Shown in pieces: positions 41,836-51,232 of a stretch of 64,000 nucleotides of DNA (position 1 is its first letter; each line of letters opens with the position of its first letter). The position numbers and the translations under genes were made by a program. The notes below the pieces were generated by a model that ran no database searches, was not told where the DNA came from, and worked only from the letters and a program-made list of their open reading frames with translations. The stretch is from contig NZ_CP150484.1 in assembly GCF_037997115.1 (NCBI RefSeq), positions 2,600,986-2,664,985 on the forward strand, written 5' to 3'. The stretch comes from Amycolatopsis coloradensis (lineage in GTDB: Bacteria; Actinomycetota; Actinomycetes; Mycobacteriales; Pseudonocardiaceae).

Positions 41836-42835
41836 GCGTGGTCTCCTTCTCCGCGGCGGCGTCGACCGGCGCGCCTTCTTCGGCGTCGCGCAGGCTCCTG
41901 CCCGTCAGGGTCAGGAAGACGTCGTCGAGCGTCGGCCGGTGCACCTGCATGGACGCCATCGCGATGCCACGCGCGTCCAGTGCTCGAAGCAGTTCGGGCA
42001 TCGCGGTGTCGCCGCGAGGAACCCGGAATCGCACGGTGCCGTCGGTGACGGTCAGTTCGTGTGCTCCTTCGAGGCGGCCCGCGACCTCCGCGGTCTCGGC
42101 CGCCGATTCCGGTGAGACCCCGATGACGACGCTGTCACCGGAAACCCGCGCCTTCAACGAGTCCGGTGTGCCTTCGGCGACGATCTTCCCGTCGTCGATG
42201 ACGATCAGCCGGTCCGAGAGCGCGTCGGCCTCGTCGAGGTAGTGCGTGGTCAGGAAGACCGTGACACCTTGCTCGTCGCGCAACCTCCGGATGTGGTCCC
42301 AGAGGTTCGCCCGGCTCTGCGGGTCGAGCCCTGTCGACGGTTCGTCGAGGAAGACGAGACCGGGTGAGTGGATCAGCCCGAGCGCGATGTCGAGACGGCG
42401 ACGCTGTCCGCCCGACAGAGTCGCGGTCATCCGCTGGTCGAGCCCGGCGAGGTCCAGTTGTTCGGCGAGGACGGCCCCGCGTGCGAGCGCGTCCGCCTTG
42501 CTCATCCGATACAGCCTGCCTTGGAATTCGATCTCCTCGACGACCTTGCTCGCAGGCGCGGTGCCGCCGCCCTGAGCGACATAGCCGATTCGCCGACGCA
42601 CCCCCAGCGGGTCGGCGAGCAGGTCGCAGCCGCCGACCGTCGCCTCACCGGCGGTGGGCTTGAGCAGCGTCGTCAGCATGCGCAGGGTCGTGGTCTTCCC
42701 CGCGCCGTTCGGTCCCAGGAAGCCGACCAGTTCCCCGGCCGACACGTCGAGATCGACGCCTTTGACGGCGTGGACCTCGCCCCCATTGCGGCCCTTGCGG
42801 CGGAACCGCCGCTCAAGGCCGCGTGCCTTGATCAT
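41825..42835 (-). CDS. ABC transporter ATPase (DrrA-like)
   Basis: A 336-residue ATPase of the daunorubicin-resistance DrrA type. Walker A GPNGAGKTTT (about 40-49), Q-loop YVAQGGG, signature LSGGQRRRLDIALGL, Walker B LVFLDEPSTGLDP and switch His TTHYLDEAD are all intact. The C-terminal part has the DrrA-type regulatory strand-helix and ends with LDDVFLTLTGRSL. It is coupled to the permease gene. Upstream lie two palindromic sites and the PadR gene, so expression is probably substrate-induced. Confidence 0.92.
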   Translation of the reverse strand: MIKARGLERRFRRKGRNGGEVHAVKGVDLDVSAGELVGFLGPNGAGKTTTLRMLTTLLKPTAGEATVGGCDLLADPLGVRRRIGYVAQGGGTAPASKVVEEIEFQGRLYRMSKADALARGAVLAEQLDLAGLDQRMTATLSGGQRRRLDIALGLIHSPGLVFLDEPSTGLDPQSRANLWDHIRRLRDEQGVTVFLTTHYLDEADALSDRLIVIDDGKIVAEGTPDSLKARVSGDSVVIGVSPESAAETAEVAGRLEGAHELTVTDGTVRFRVPRGDTAMPELLRALDARGIAMASMQVHRPTLDDVFLTLTGRSLRDAEEGAPVDAAAEKETTHVA

Positions 42836-42858
42836 GTCTACTCCTTTCGAGCGCCCAG

Positions 42859-42927
42859 CTAGTCAAGTTTGACTAGTGGCAGGACGCACTGTGCCCTAGG
42901 AGTCGTTCCGTAGTCAAATTTGATTAC
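42859..42927. promoter_or_regulatory. Two PadR-type operators ahead of the drug exporter
   Basis: CTAGTCAAgtTTGACTAG (42859-42876, perfect) and GTAGTCAAatTTGATTAC (42910-42927, one mismatch pair) are copies of one 18-base palindrome. The second overlaps the stop codon of the upstream PadR gene. Centres are 51 bases apart, about five helical turns. Confidence 0.7.
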
Positions 42928-43517
42928 TTGGGCGGCGCGCCGAACACGGCTTCGTCGTCGCCTTCGCCCGCCATGACGTACTCGCCGGCTTCAAGACGGC
43001 CGATCAAATCCCGCATCCAGCTCACGTTCGCTTCCGCGTGCGCGCTCCACAGGCGGTACAGCTCGCTCACGTGCGGCGGTTTCCCCAGATCGACGGCGTG
43101 CTCACGGGCGTAATGAGTCGATTGGGCGTGCGCTTCCATGTTCGCCAGCTGCTGCTTCAGCAGGGCAAGTACCTGAGCGCGGGGAAGGGTCGGCATGAAT
43201 GTGACCGCCGCAGACAGCGAGTACCCGGTGGCGTCGTCGCTCGACAACGCCCTGCCGAGTTGCACGAGGAACTCGGTCTCGCCGTCTTCGGTCAGTCTGT
43301 AGGCGACGCGATCGGGCCCGCCACCCGTCTCGACGTCCTCGACCTGTTCCAGCAGGCCTTCGGTGGTCATCTTCTTCAGCGCGTGATAGATCGAACCCGG
43401 CTGGACATTGCCCCACTTGTCGGCCGCCCACGAGAGAAGCTCGCGCCGGACCTGGTAGCCGTGTGCCTTCCCGTACATGCGCACAACACCCAGCACCAGC
43501 AGACGCGTGGCGGACAC
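42924..43517 (-). CDS. PadR family regulator
   Basis: A 197-residue PadR repressor. The winged-helix domain runs from SATRLLVLGVVRMYGKAHGYQVRRELLSW through GSIYHALKKMTTEGLLE (about 2-62), with a wing GGPDRVAYRLTEDGE. A long helical C-terminus (PadR type 1 dimer arm) follows. GTG 43517 has GGAGG 5 bases before it; the frame continues to 43577 without a signal. It is immediately upstream of the exporter operon on the same strand, with two palindromes between. It probably represses the exporter and releases on drug binding. Confidence 0.88.
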   Translation of the reverse strand: MSATRLLVLGVVRMYGKAHGYQVRRELLSWAADKWGNVQPGSIYHALKKMTTEGLLEQVEDVETGGGPDRVAYRLTEDGETEFLVQLGRALSSDDATGYSLSAAVTFMPTLPRAQVLALLKQQLANMEAHAQSTHYAREHAVDLGKPPHVSELYRLWSAHAEANVSWMRDLIGRLEAGEYVMAGEGDDEAVFGAPPK

Positions 43518-43579
43518 CGAGGCCTCCGATCCTCTCCCGGACAACAATGCCTTAGACGACGTCCGTAGGCTAAACAAGC

Positions 43580-45373
43580 ATGAGCACCCCAGTGTTGACT
43601 GCGGTGGCCTGGCCCTACGCCAACGGCCCCCGCCACATCGGCCACGTGTCCGGATTCGGCGTCCCGTCCGACGTCTTCTCCCGCTACCAGCGAATGGCCG
43701 GCAACCGGGTGCTCATGGTGTCCGGTACCGACGAACACGGCACCCCGATCACCGTCCAGGCCGACAAAGAAGGCATGACCTCCCAGCAGACGGCCGACAA
43801 GTACACCCGCCAGATCGGCCAGGACCTGCAGGGACTCGGCCTCACCTACGACCTGTTCACCCGCACCACCACGGGCAACCACGCAGAGGTCACGCAGCAG
43901 ATCTTCCTCGCGCTGCACCGCAACGGCTATGTCGTCCCCAAGACGACCCGGGGCGCGATCAGCCCCTCCACAGGTCGCACCCTGCCCGACCGGTACATCG
44001 AAGGCACGTGCCCGATCTGCGGCTACGACGGCGCCCGCGGCGACCAGTGCGACAACTGCGGCAACCAGCTCGACGCCGCCGAACTGATCAACCCGAAGTC
44101 CCGGATCAACGGTGAAACGCCGAAGTTCGTCGAGACCGAGCACTACTTCCTCGACCTGACGGCCTTCGTCGACACGCTGGGCAAGTGGCTGTCCAGTAAG
44201 ACCGACTGGCGTCCGAACGTCCTCAACTTCACGAAGAACCTGATCGACGACATGCGGCCGCGGCCGATCACCCGCGATCTCGACTGGGGCGTGAAGATTC
44301 CGCTGGACGGCTGGCGCGACCAGCCGCTCAAGCGCTTCTACGTCTGGTTCGACGCGGTCATCGGCTACTTCTCGGCGAGCGTCGAGTGGGCGCGGCGCAC
44401 CGGTAACCCGGACGCCTGGCAGGAGTGGTGGAACAACCCGGACGCCCGCTCCTACTACTTCATGGGCAAGGACAACATCACCTTCCACGCCCAGATCTGG
44501 CCCGCGCTGCTCTTCGGCCACAACGGCGAAGGCGATCGAGGCGGCGTGGCGGGCAAGTACGGCAAGCTGCACCTGCCCGACGAGATCGTTTCCAGCGAGT
44601 TCCTCACCATGAGCGGCTCGAAGTTCTCGACCTCGCGCGGCACGGTCATCTACGTCCACGACTTCCTTCGCGACTTCGGCCCGGACACACTGCGGTACTT
44701 CATCTCGGTCGCGGGACCCGAGACCCAGGACACCGACTTCACCTGGGACGAATTCGTCCGCCGGACCAACTTCGAACTGGCCAACGAGTGGGGCAACCTC
44801 GTCAACCGGTCCATCTCGATGGCCCACAAGAACGTCGGTGCCATTCCTCGCCCCGACGTCCCCACGGCCGCCGACGAGGAGCTCAAGGAGCTCTCCCGCA
44901 AGGCGTTCGACACCGCCGGCGCCCACTTGCAGCGGTCACGGTTCAAAGCCGCGGCGAGCGAGGCCATGCGTGTCGTCACCGCCGCGAACCGGTACCTGTC
45001 GGACCAGGAGCCCTGGAAGCTCAAGGACGACCCCGCCCGGCGCGACAGCGTTCTGCACACCGCGCTGCAGGTCGTCTCGGACGCCAACACGCTGCTGACT
45101 CCCTTCCTGCCCCACTCGGCGCAGAAGGTGCACGAGGCACTCGGTGGCACGGGCGTCTGGGCGGCCCAGCCCGAGCTTCAGGAAGTCGAGGACCTCGACA
45201 TCCCCGGCCGGATCAACCCCATCATCACCGGCGACTACAAGGCCGAGCAGGCACGCTGGAAGTCCGTGCCGATCGAGGTCGGCAAGCCGCTGGAGAAGCC
45301 GACCCCGCTGTTCGCCAAGCTGGACCCGGAACTCGGCGAGACCGGTCCCGAATGGGCACCGATCTCGAAATGA
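43580..45373 (+). CDS. metG: Methionyl-tRNA synthetase
   Basis: A 597-residue class I synthetase. The HIGH motif lies in [16 protein letters not shown] (about 10-25), the zinc knuckle in [18 protein letters not shown] (about 147-164), and the KMSKS equivalent is KFSTSR within [12 protein letters not shown]. The [13 protein letters not shown] segment and C-terminal anticodon helix bundle are present; no C-terminal tRNA-binding extension is seen. ATG 43580 follows a TAGGCT box by 8 bases and has no ribosome site, so it may be leaderless. tatD follows directly, as in Rv1007c/Rv1008. Confidence 0.97.
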   Translation: MSTPVLTAVAWPYANGPRHIGHVSGFGVPSDVFSRYQRMAGNRVLMVSGTDEHGTPITVQADKEGMTSQQTADKYTRQIGQDLQGLGLTYDLFTRTTTGNHAEVTQQIFLALHRNGYVVPKTTRGAISPSTGRTLPDRYIEGTCPICGYDGARGDQCDNCGNQLDAAELINPKSRINGETPKFVETEHYFLDLTAFVDTLGKWLSSKTDWRPNVLNFTKNLIDDMRPRPITRDLDWGVKIPLDGWRDQPLKRFYVWFDAVIGYFSASVEWARRTGNPDAWQEWWNNPDARSYYFMGKDNITFHAQIWPALLFGHNGEGDRGGVAGKYGKLHLPDEIVSSEFLTMSGSKFSTSRGTVIYVHDFLRDFGPDTLRYFISVAGPETQDTDFTWDEFVRRTNFELANEWGNLVNRSISMAHKNVGAIPRPDVPTAADEELKELSRKAFDTAGAHLQRSRFKAAASEAMRVVTAANRYLSDQEPWKLKDDPARRDSVLHTALQVVSDANTLLTPFLPHSAQKVHEALGGTGVWAAQPELQEVEDLDIPGRINPIITGDYKAEQARWKSVPIEVGKPLEKPTPLFAKLDPELGETGPEWAPISK

Positions 45374-45380
45374 CCGACTG

Positions 45381-46217
45381 ATGGGTGCGGAGAAGAAAGA
45401 GCCACCGCCGATCCCGGACAGGTTGCCGGTATCGGTGGTGGACGCGCATACCCACCTCGACGCGTGCGGCGCGGTCACCGCGGCTGATGTGACAGCCATG
45501 GTCGACCGCGCCGAACGCGCCGGTGTTTCGCGGGTGATCACCGTCGCGGACGACCTCGCGGCCGCTCGCTGGGCCGCGCAAGCGTCCACTTGGGACCCAC
45601 GGGTCTGGGCCGCCGTCGCGATCCATCCCACACGCACCAAGGATTTCGGCGAACCCGAGAAATCCGAAGTGGAGAGTCTCGCCAGAGAGTCCAGAGTGGT
45701 CGCGGTCGGCGAGACCGGCCTCGACTACTACTGGGACTACTCGCCCCACGACGCCCAGCAGGACGCCTTCCGGTGGCATATCGATCTCGCCAAGCGGATC
45801 GGCAAACCGCTGATGATCCACGATCGGGACGCCCACGACGACGTCCTCCGGATCCTCGAGGAAGAGGGAGCGCCCGAGCAGGTCGTCTTCCACTGCTTCT
45901 CCGGAGACGAGCACATCGCGCGCCGGTGCGTCGACGCGGGATACGTACTTTCGTTCGCCGGCACGGTCAGCTTCCGTAACGCCCGCGGGCTCCACGAGGC
46001 GGCACGGATCGTTCCGGCGGACCAGTACCTCGTCGAAACGGACGCTCCGTTCCTGACCCCACATCCGTTCCGTGGGCGACCGAACGAGCCGTATTGCGCC
46101 GCCTACACGGTCCGGCACCTCGCCTCGCTCAGGGGCGAGGCGGTACACGAGGTGGCCGAATCTGTGCGAATGACCGCTGAGCGGGTCTTCGGTTTGCCGA
46201 CAGTCACCACCGGTTGA
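45381..46217 (+). CDS. tatD: TatD family deoxyribonuclease
   Basis: A 278-residue metal-dependent hydrolase of the TatD type, a 3'-5' exonuclease on DNA. The metal-binding VVDAHTHLDACG (about 19-30), GETGLDYYWDYSPHDAQQDAFR, MIHDRDAHDD, VFHCFSGD and YLVETDAPFLTPHPFRG motifs are all in place. The ATG lies 7 bases past the metG stop, so the two are cotranscribed. It is cytosolic. rpfB follows after a 335-base leader. Confidence 0.95.
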   Translation: MGAEKKEPPPIPDRLPVSVVDAHTHLDACGAVTAADVTAMVDRAERAGVSRVITVADDLAAARWAAQASTWDPRVWAAVAIHPTRTKDFGEPEKSEVESLARESRVVAVGETGLDYYWDYSPHDAQQDAFRWHIDLAKRIGKPLMIHDRDAHDDVLRILEEEGAPEQVVFHCFSGDEHIARRCVDAGYVLSFAGTVSFRNARGLHEAARIVPADQYLVETDAPFLTPHPFRGRPNEPYCAAYTVRHLASLRGEAVHEVAESVRMTAERVFGLPTVTTG

Positions 46218-46552
46218 ACGGATTGCGACATTAGTGATCATCAATGGTCCACTCTGATGAGTGACCAACGTCACGACACTCCGGGCGGTGTTTGCGCAAC
46301 CCGGCGAGGTTCGTTACTGTCCCGTGATCGTGCCGGTCGGTACCCGCTCATGCGGTTTCCGGCTGTTACGCCCACAGTCACGTCAGTGCACGTCGGGGAA
46401 GCGGAACCAGGAGAGGTACGGCCTGGAACCGTGACGATGGCGCTGGCTGCGGGTGTCGGACTTCTAGAGGTGTGCCGAAGCGCGCATCGAGACGAAGGAC
46501 GTAGTGGAGTGGTTGTCGAGCTCCTCGACGTCTTGGGAAAGGGAACGACCCA
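46218..46552 (+). promoter_or_regulatory. Long leader region of rpfB
   Basis: 335 bases between tatD and rpfB. A possible -10 box TACTGT lies near 46315. An open frame 46257-46556 overlaps the rpfB start but its third positions are not GC-rich, so it is not considered coding. Small hairpins such as GTCGAG/CTCGAC lie near 46514-46530. Mycobacterial rpfB and streptomycete rpf genes have regulatory leaders. I could not match a known riboswitch here. Confidence 0.4.
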
Positions 46553-48010
46553 GTGACTGGTAGCAGTAGGCAGGATGGCTCGCGCCTCGGCGCAGAGACG
46601 AACACCTTCGCTTCCTCCGGTTCGGTTGCCGTGCTCGACCGCGACACTCAGTACGGCGAGCTGGACTACTCCGACGATCCGCGCATCACGCACCAGGACG
46701 TCCTGGCCGCGCTCGGCCCCGACGCCGACACCCTGATGGCCGAGATCGACGTCGACGTCGACGAGCTGATCCGCCTCATCAGCGCCGAGACCACCATGCT
46801 CCCGCCGATCGTCATCCCGGACGAGCTGGCCGAGGACCGCACCGCGGGCGCGCCGATGAAGGCCGCGACCAAGGACGAGGTCATCTCGAGCGCGACCCGC
46901 GTCTGGAAGAAGCGTTTCCTCAAGGGAACCGTCATGGCGGTGCTGCTCACCCTCGGCGGTGGCGGCGCGGCCGCGATGGCGATGAACAAGAGCGTCACGG
47001 TCGACGTCGACGGCAAGCAGCAGACCGTCCACAGCTTCGGCGACACCGTCGGCGAGGTCCTCGAAGACGCCGGCCTCTCGGTCGGCGCGCACGACTCGCT
47101 CTCGCCCTCGCCTCAGGCCGAGGTGGGCGACGGCGGCGTCATCAAGCTGGAGCGTGGCCGCAAGCTGAACCTGATCGTCGACGGCGCACCGCAGCAGGAG
47201 TCCTGGGTCCGCGCGACCAACCTCGGCGACGCGCTGAACCAGCTCGGTCGTGCCGACCTCGCCAAGGCCGGCACCTGGACTTCGCTCCCTCAGAACGGCG
47301 AGCTGCCGCTCGAAGGCGCCACCGTCGAGGTCAAGACCCTCAAGAACGTCACCGTCTACGACGGCGCGAACGAACCGCGCAAGGTTCAGACCAACTCGGT
47401 CACCACCAAGGAATTCCTCGGTGAGCTCCGGATGACCCTCGGCCCGGACGACGAGGCCGTCGGCGGTCTCGACGTCAAGCTGGTCGACGGCGCCGAGGTC
47501 CATATCAGCCGGACCGGCGTCACCATGGTCAAGCAGAACGAGGAGATCGCGCCGCCCGAGCAGAAGGTCGACGACCCGAACCTCGAAAAGGGCAAGACCA
47601 AGGTCGAGGACCCGGGCACTCCAGGCCAGAAGACCGTGACCTACAAGGTCACCAAGCGCAACGGCAAAGAGGTCGGCCGCGAGAAGGTCTCGGAAGAGGT
47701 CCTTACCGAGGCCAAGCCCAAGATCATCAAGGTCGGTACCAAGAAGCCCGCCGATCCGGTCATCGGAGACGCCGGCGCCTGGGACCGCATCGCTCAGTGC
47801 GAGTCGACTGGTAACTGGTCCGCCAACACCGGCAACGGCTACTACGGTGGCCTGCAGTTCAACAAGAGCACCTGGGACGCCTACGGCGGCGACCAGTACG
47901 CCGCGTACCCGCACCAGGCCAGCAAGGCCCAGCAGATCGCTGTCGCCGAGAAGGTCCGCGAGGACCGTGGCGGTTACGGCGCTTGGCCGCACTGTGGCAA
48001 GAGGGCCTGA
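46553..48010 (+). CDS. rpfB: Resuscitation-promoting factor RpfB
   Basis: A 485-residue cell-wall muralytic factor. A cytosolic N-terminal region of about 118 residues, longer than usual, precedes one membrane segment (about 122-142). Three DUF348 repeats follow (about 145-330), then a G5 domain (about 335-400) and the Rpf catalytic domain (407-485) with the catalytic Glu417 in IAQCESTGNW and the Cys416/Cys481 pair. It cleaves peptidoglycan and supports regrowth from dormancy. The GTG start follows AAAGGG by about 9 bases. Order tatD-rpfB-ksgA is that of M. tuberculosis, but two extra genes are inserted before ksgA here. Confidence 0.95.
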   Translation: MTGSSRQDGSRLGAETNTFASSGSVAVLDRDTQYGELDYSDDPRITHQDVLAALGPDADTLMAEIDVDVDELIRLISAETTMLPPIVIPDELAEDRTAGAPMKAATKDEVISSATRVWKKRFLKGTVMAVLLTLGGGGAAAMAMNKSVTVDVDGKQQTVHSFGDTVGEVLEDAGLSVGAHDSLSPSPQAEVGDGGVIKLERGRKLNLIVDGAPQQESWVRATNLGDALNQLGRADLAKAGTWTSLPQNGELPLEGATVEVKTLKNVTVYDGANEPRKVQTNSVTTKEFLGELRMTLGPDDEAVGGLDVKLVDGAEVHISRTGVTMVKQNEEIAPPEQKVDDPNLEKGKTKVEDPGTPGQKTVTYKVTKRNGKEVGREKVSEEVLTEAKPKIIKVGTKKPADPVIGDAGAWDRIAQCESTGNWSANTGNGYYGGLQFNKSTWDAYGGDQYAAYPHQASKAQQIAVAEKVREDRGGYGAWPHCGKRA

Positions 48011-48030
48011 CGCCAGATCATCCTCCTTTC

Positions 48031-48072
48031 CTGAAGGTCACCGTGCGGGTTCGCCCGCAAGGTGGCCTTCAG
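48031..48072. terminator. Terminator of rpfB
   Basis: CTGAAGGTCACC pairs with GGTGGCCTTCAG (one G-T), with an inner GCGGG-ttcg-CCCGC stem. It overlaps the stop codon of the convergent DUF222 gene. Confidence 0.85.
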
Positions 48073-49076
48073 GCCGTTAGGGGCTTCGGAGGCTGAGCCA
48101 GGTTCCCGGCTCTCGGTCTCGAGAGTCTCTCCCACCAGCGCGCGGGCCGTATATGTGCCACGTTCCTCGACGGTTCTCGAACACCTCCACCGCCGTGGGG
48201 CGGGCTCTGGCGGCCCTGAGGCGGCGCCTGGGCGGGCTTAGGACGGTTTGCCGACTCCTCGGCGGGCTCGGCAGCCGGGGACTGCTCGGCGACCTGCTCC
48301 GAGCTCTTCCGGGGCAAAGGGATGTCCGGGCCGGTTTCCGCGAGCTCGACGATCTCCGAGAACGCGTCGCCGCGTCGTTCAGCCGGCGAACGGTCGTCGG
48401 CTTCTCCATCGGGGGCCGGATAGGCCCGTGGTACCAGGAGCGCGTTCAGGCGGGCGCCTGTCTCGGCATCGAGGTCGCCGCGCATGTCCCAGCGGCCGGT
48501 TCGTTTCTGGCGCAACCAGAAGGCGCTCCGCCGCCTTTGCGGAGCGGGATCGTCTTTGGGTTTTCCATCCGGGTTCAGTTGTGCTAGCAGGTCTGTGCCC
48601 GCCACCGTGACGTCGCGCGGTCTCGCGACGCGGGCGAGCTCGACCAAGCCCTCCTCGGCCTCGAGGCGTGCGCTCGCGGTGACGTGCTCGGGCAGCCTCT
48701 TCATGACCGTGACGATCCGGTCGATGCTGGCCTCGGCCAGCGCGCCGGTGGTGGCCGCAGTACCGGTCAGGGGCGCGACGGGGCCGATCGACGTGCCGTC
48801 GCGCGCCCGTCTCGAATTGAGCGCCAGCGCTCTGCCGGTCACTCTCTGAGCCTCTGCTCGAGGTACCCGGGCCACATGCTCGTAGAAGACGGCGATCGAG
48901 TTGTGCCCGTAGAGCTCACGGACCCCACGTGACTCGATCTCGGCCAGGATCTGGCCGACCTCGGCGACAAGACGTCGCCCTTCGCGTAGCCGCGTCTGCA
49001 ACTCGTCGAGAAGCAGTTCGGCGTCACCTTCCGGCAGGTTGAGCGGGAAGGCCTTGGGAATGTTTGTGCTGGTCAT
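48069..49076 (-). CDS. DUF222 protein lacking the HNH nuclease domain
   Basis: A 335-residue protein with the DUF222 domain of the 13E12-type HNH proteins: LREGRRLVAEVGQILAEIESRGV, RVTGRALALNSRRARDG, and the later FWLRQKRTGRWDMRGDLDAETGARLNALLVP (about 190-220). In full-length relatives the region after AFSEIVELA leads to an HNH nuclease motif. Here it is replaced by a Pro/Glu/Lys-rich low-complexity tail of about 90 residues with no His-Asn-His set. It may be a truncated copy or a nuclease-free relative. ATG 49076 abuts a GAGGG sequence; the true start is uncertain. It is inserted between rpfB and ksgA. Confidence 0.75.
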   Translation of the reverse strand: MTSTNIPKAFPLNLPEGDAELLLDELQTRLREGRRLVAEVGQILAEIESRGVRELYGHNSIAVFYEHVARVPRAEAQRVTGRALALNSRRARDGTSIGPVAPLTGTAATTGALAEASIDRIVTVMKRLPEHVTASARLEAEEGLVELARVARPRDVTVAGTDLLAQLNPDGKPKDDPAPQRRRSAFWLRQKRTGRWDMRGDLDAETGARLNALLVPRAYPAPDGEADDRSPAERRGDAFSEIVELAETGPDIPLPRKSSEQVAEQSPAAEPAEESANRPKPAQAPPQGRQSPPHGGGGVREPSRNVAHIRPARWWERLSRPRAGNLAQPPKPLTA

Positions 49077-49222
49077 CCCTCGATTGTCGAGGCTGATTCG
49101 AACGAATGCACGGTATCGATCGGGTGGATGATCATTACGCTCCGGCTGCGCCGACCTGCGCCGATCACCCTTGAGTGGGATGCGTGTCGCTTCGGAAAAG
49201 CCATCCGGATGGTGGGTTCGGA

Positions 49223-49807
49223 TCAGGCTCGCGCCTGGCTCGGGTGATGCATCTGGCCCCACTCCTCGCGGAGCACCCCGTAGACGACGGCATCGTGGAC
49301 GCCGCCGGACCAGCGCCGGGCGCGCCGGAACCGGCCTTCTTCGACGAACCCGAGCCGTCGCCCGACGGCGATCATTCCCGGGTTACCCGAGAACGTGGCG
49401 AAGTCCAGGCGGAGCGCGTCGGTGCGGGAGAACAAGTAGGTCGTCCACATGCGCAAGGCCTCGGTGCCGAATCCGCCGCCCCAGTACCGCTCGTCGTAGA
49501 TGACCAACCCCATCCGTCGCCAGTCGGTCTGCCTGCTTTCCCAGTACCAGCTGACCCGGCCGATCAACCTTCCGTCGCTCAGGTCGCACACGGCGAGGCT
49601 GGCGCGGGGATCGGGCGGCTCGCTCTTGGGCGTGGTGAGTTCCCGTGCCGTGGATTCGGCAGCGGCAGTGGTCGGGGTGCCGAAGTAGGGGCCGTTCGTT
49701 TCGTGCCAAGGCCGCGCGGGATCGAGTAGGTCGCGAAGCGGCCCGAGGTCGGACGGGCGCCAGTCGCGCAGCCGGACTTTGTCACCATCGAGTACGACGT
49801 CGTCCAC
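49223..49807 (-). CDS. GNAT acetyltransferase (RimL type)
   Basis: A 194-residue GNAT protein. [18 protein letters not shown] starts the fold, [23 protein letters not shown] is the central sheet, and [23 protein letters not shown] (about 104-126) the acetyl-CoA-binding segment, with [23 protein letters not shown] typical of RimL-like enzymes acting on peptides or antibiotics. The start lies 40 bases from the divergent ksgA start. The substrate is unknown. Confidence 0.88.
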   Translation of the reverse strand: MDDVVLDGDKVRLRDWRPSDLGPLRDLLDPARPWHETNGPYFGTPTTAAAESTARELTTPKSEPPDPRASLAVCDLSDGRLIGRVSWYWESRQTDWRRMGLVIYDERYWGGGFGTEALRMWTTYLFSRTDALRLDFATFSGNPGMIAVGRRLGFVEEGRFRRARRWSGGVHDAVVYGVLREEWGQMHHPSQARA

Positions 49808-49835
49808 CGGCCAATCGTGGCTTACCGGGCCTGGT

Positions 49836-49841
49836 TACGAT
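49836..49841 (+). promoter_or_regulatory. -10 box TACGAT of leaderless ksgA
   Basis: TACGAT lies exactly 6 bases before GTG 49848, with no ribosome site between, as in leaderless transcripts. Confidence 0.55.
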
Positions 49842-49847
49842 CGTCGG

Positions 49848-50684
49848 GTGACTGAACTGCTCGGTCCTGCGGAAATCAGGGCGCTGGCGGCCGAGCTGGA
49901 CGTGCGTCCGACCAAGAAGCTCGGCCAGAACTTCGTGCACGATCCCAACACGGTGCGCCGCATCGTCGACCTCTCGGGGATCGGCGAAGGGGACGTCGTC
50001 CTGGAGGTCGGGCCGGGCCTCGGCTCGCTGACACTCGGGCTGCTCGCGACTGGCGCCGAGGTCGTCGCGGTCGAAATCGATCCTGTTCTGGCGGGGCGGC
50101 TGCCGAGCACCGTGGCCGAACGAGGTGGGGCCGAAAGGCTCACGGTCGTCGGCGCGGACGCGTTGCGGATCACCGCGGACGACCTGCCCGCACGGCCGAC
50201 GGCGCTCGTCGCGAACCTGCCGTACAACGTCGCCGTTCCCGTCGTGCTCCACCTGCTCGCCGAACTGCCGTCGCTGACCAGTGGTCTCGTAATGGTTCAG
50301 ACCGAGGTCGCGGACAGGATGGCGGCTGGTCCGGGAAGTCGGACTTACGGCGTACCCAGCGTCAAGCTCGCCTGGTACGGGAAGACGCGCAAGGTCGCGG
50401 CAGTGCCCAGGGCGGTGTTCTGGCCTGTTCCGAACGTCGACTCCGCCTTGGTCGCGTTCGAACGGGGCGACGTGGTGTCGTCCGTGGACCGAGAGCGGCT
50501 GTTCGCGGTGGTCGACGCCGCCTTCTCGCAAAGGCGGAAGACCTTGCGCGCCGCGTTGGCGTCGTGGGCCGGTTCCGCCGAACGCGCAGGGGAATTGCTC
50601 GAAAAGGCCGGCATCGACCCCAAGACCCGCGGGGAGCAGCTGGACGTTCATCAGTTCGCCCGGATCGCCGCGGCTGCCGGCTGA
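49848..50684 (+). CDS. ksgA: 16S rRNA dimethyladenosine transferase KsgA/RsmA
   Basis: A 278-residue enzyme that dimethylates A1518 and A1519 of 16S rRNA late in 30S assembly. [20 protein letters not shown] is the N-terminal signature, [17 protein letters not shown] the SAM motif (about 48-64), [13 protein letters not shown] the catalytic N-L-P-Y loop (about 121-133), and [14 protein letters not shown] the C-terminal RNA-binding motif. The GTG start at 49848 fits the promoter box and family; the frame is open to 49779. It takes the place of Rv1010. Confidence 0.97.
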   Translation: MTELLGPAEIRALAAELDVRPTKKLGQNFVHDPNTVRRIVDLSGIGEGDVVLEVGPGLGSLTLGLLATGAEVVAVEIDPVLAGRLPSTVAERGGAERLTVVGADALRITADDLPARPTALVANLPYNVAVPVVLHLLAELPSLTSGLVMVQTEVADRMAAGPGSRTYGVPSVKLAWYGKTRKVAAVPRAVFWPVPNVDSALVAFERGDVVSSVDRERLFAVVDAAFSQRRKTLRAALASWAGSAERAGELLEKAGIDPKTRGEQLDVHQFARIAAAAG

Positions 50685-51232
50685 TCACCTGCCACCCGTG
50701 TGACCGGAGCCGCGCGAACGGCGGCAGGTCAAGGCTGTGCGTCTGCGAGATCCACCTCTGGATTCGGCGTGGGCGGACTCGTCTTAGCAGGCAGCGCGCC
50801 TAGCGCGGATCTGAGATGCCAGTCGGCGTCTCAGAATATGAACAGCCAATCCTGTATGATGGACGCGACCAGACGTGTGATCTGCGCCTACGCGCTTGCT
50901 TTCATCCAGTGGGATCGGTTTTACTCAGTAGGCCATCCCGAGCGACTGAGAGACCTGGCTCGCCGAAGTCGCAGCAACCACCCTCCACAGGGCAGGTGCT
51001 ACAGCCAGGACCGATGGAGGCTGTGCCTAATGAACAGGGTCACCCACCCGCTCCTGCTGACCAGGCGACGTGTCGTCGATGAAGGTCGCCGCACGGTAAG
51101 TGCGTGTCGACGCTCCACCGTTACTGCCTGAGTTCATTCCCTTATCTCTGAATCCGTCCGTTTCCCGGACGGTTACTCGGTGACGGTCGGCGCGCTCGAA
51201 AGAAGCAGCGCCCCATGTGCATGGAGCCTTTC
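50685..51232 (+). other. Leader region with SAM-I riboswitch
   Basis: 548 bases between ksgA and the MetN-like gene. A weak hairpin ACCTGCC/GGCAGGT (50687-50729) may end the ksgA transcript. A TATGAT box lies at 50855-50860, and a TTGCTT/TTTACT pair (50896-50901 and 50920-50925, 18 bases apart) stands just before the riboswitch aptamer. A small hairpin CCGTCC/GGACGG near 51153-51171 lies between the aptamer and the gene and may belong to the expression platform. Confidence 0.55.
50933..51017 (+). ncRNA. SAM-I (S-box) riboswitch
   Basis: P1 pairs CCATC (50933-50937) with GATGG (51013-51017). Between them are the conserved S-box blocks: GAGCGACTGAGAGACCTGGC, CCGAAGTCGCAGCAACC, the P3 stem ACCCT/AGGGC region, and GGTGCTACAGCCAGGACC. 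The gene it controls encodes a MetN-like ATPase, so S-adenosylmethionine should lower its expression. The anti-terminator or translation-blocking partner is not obvious. Confidence 0.9.

Noticed and set aside
46257-46556. Open frame of 99 codons overlapping the rpfB start by GTGA
   Set aside because: Third positions are not GC-rich as in real genes here, no ribosome site precedes it and the peptide resembles nothing known; treated as leader.
49090-49112. ATTCGAACGAAT resembling an SOS box before the DUF222 gene
   Set aside because: Only one half matches the mycobacterial TCGAAC-N4-GTTCGA site and the spacing is wrong.
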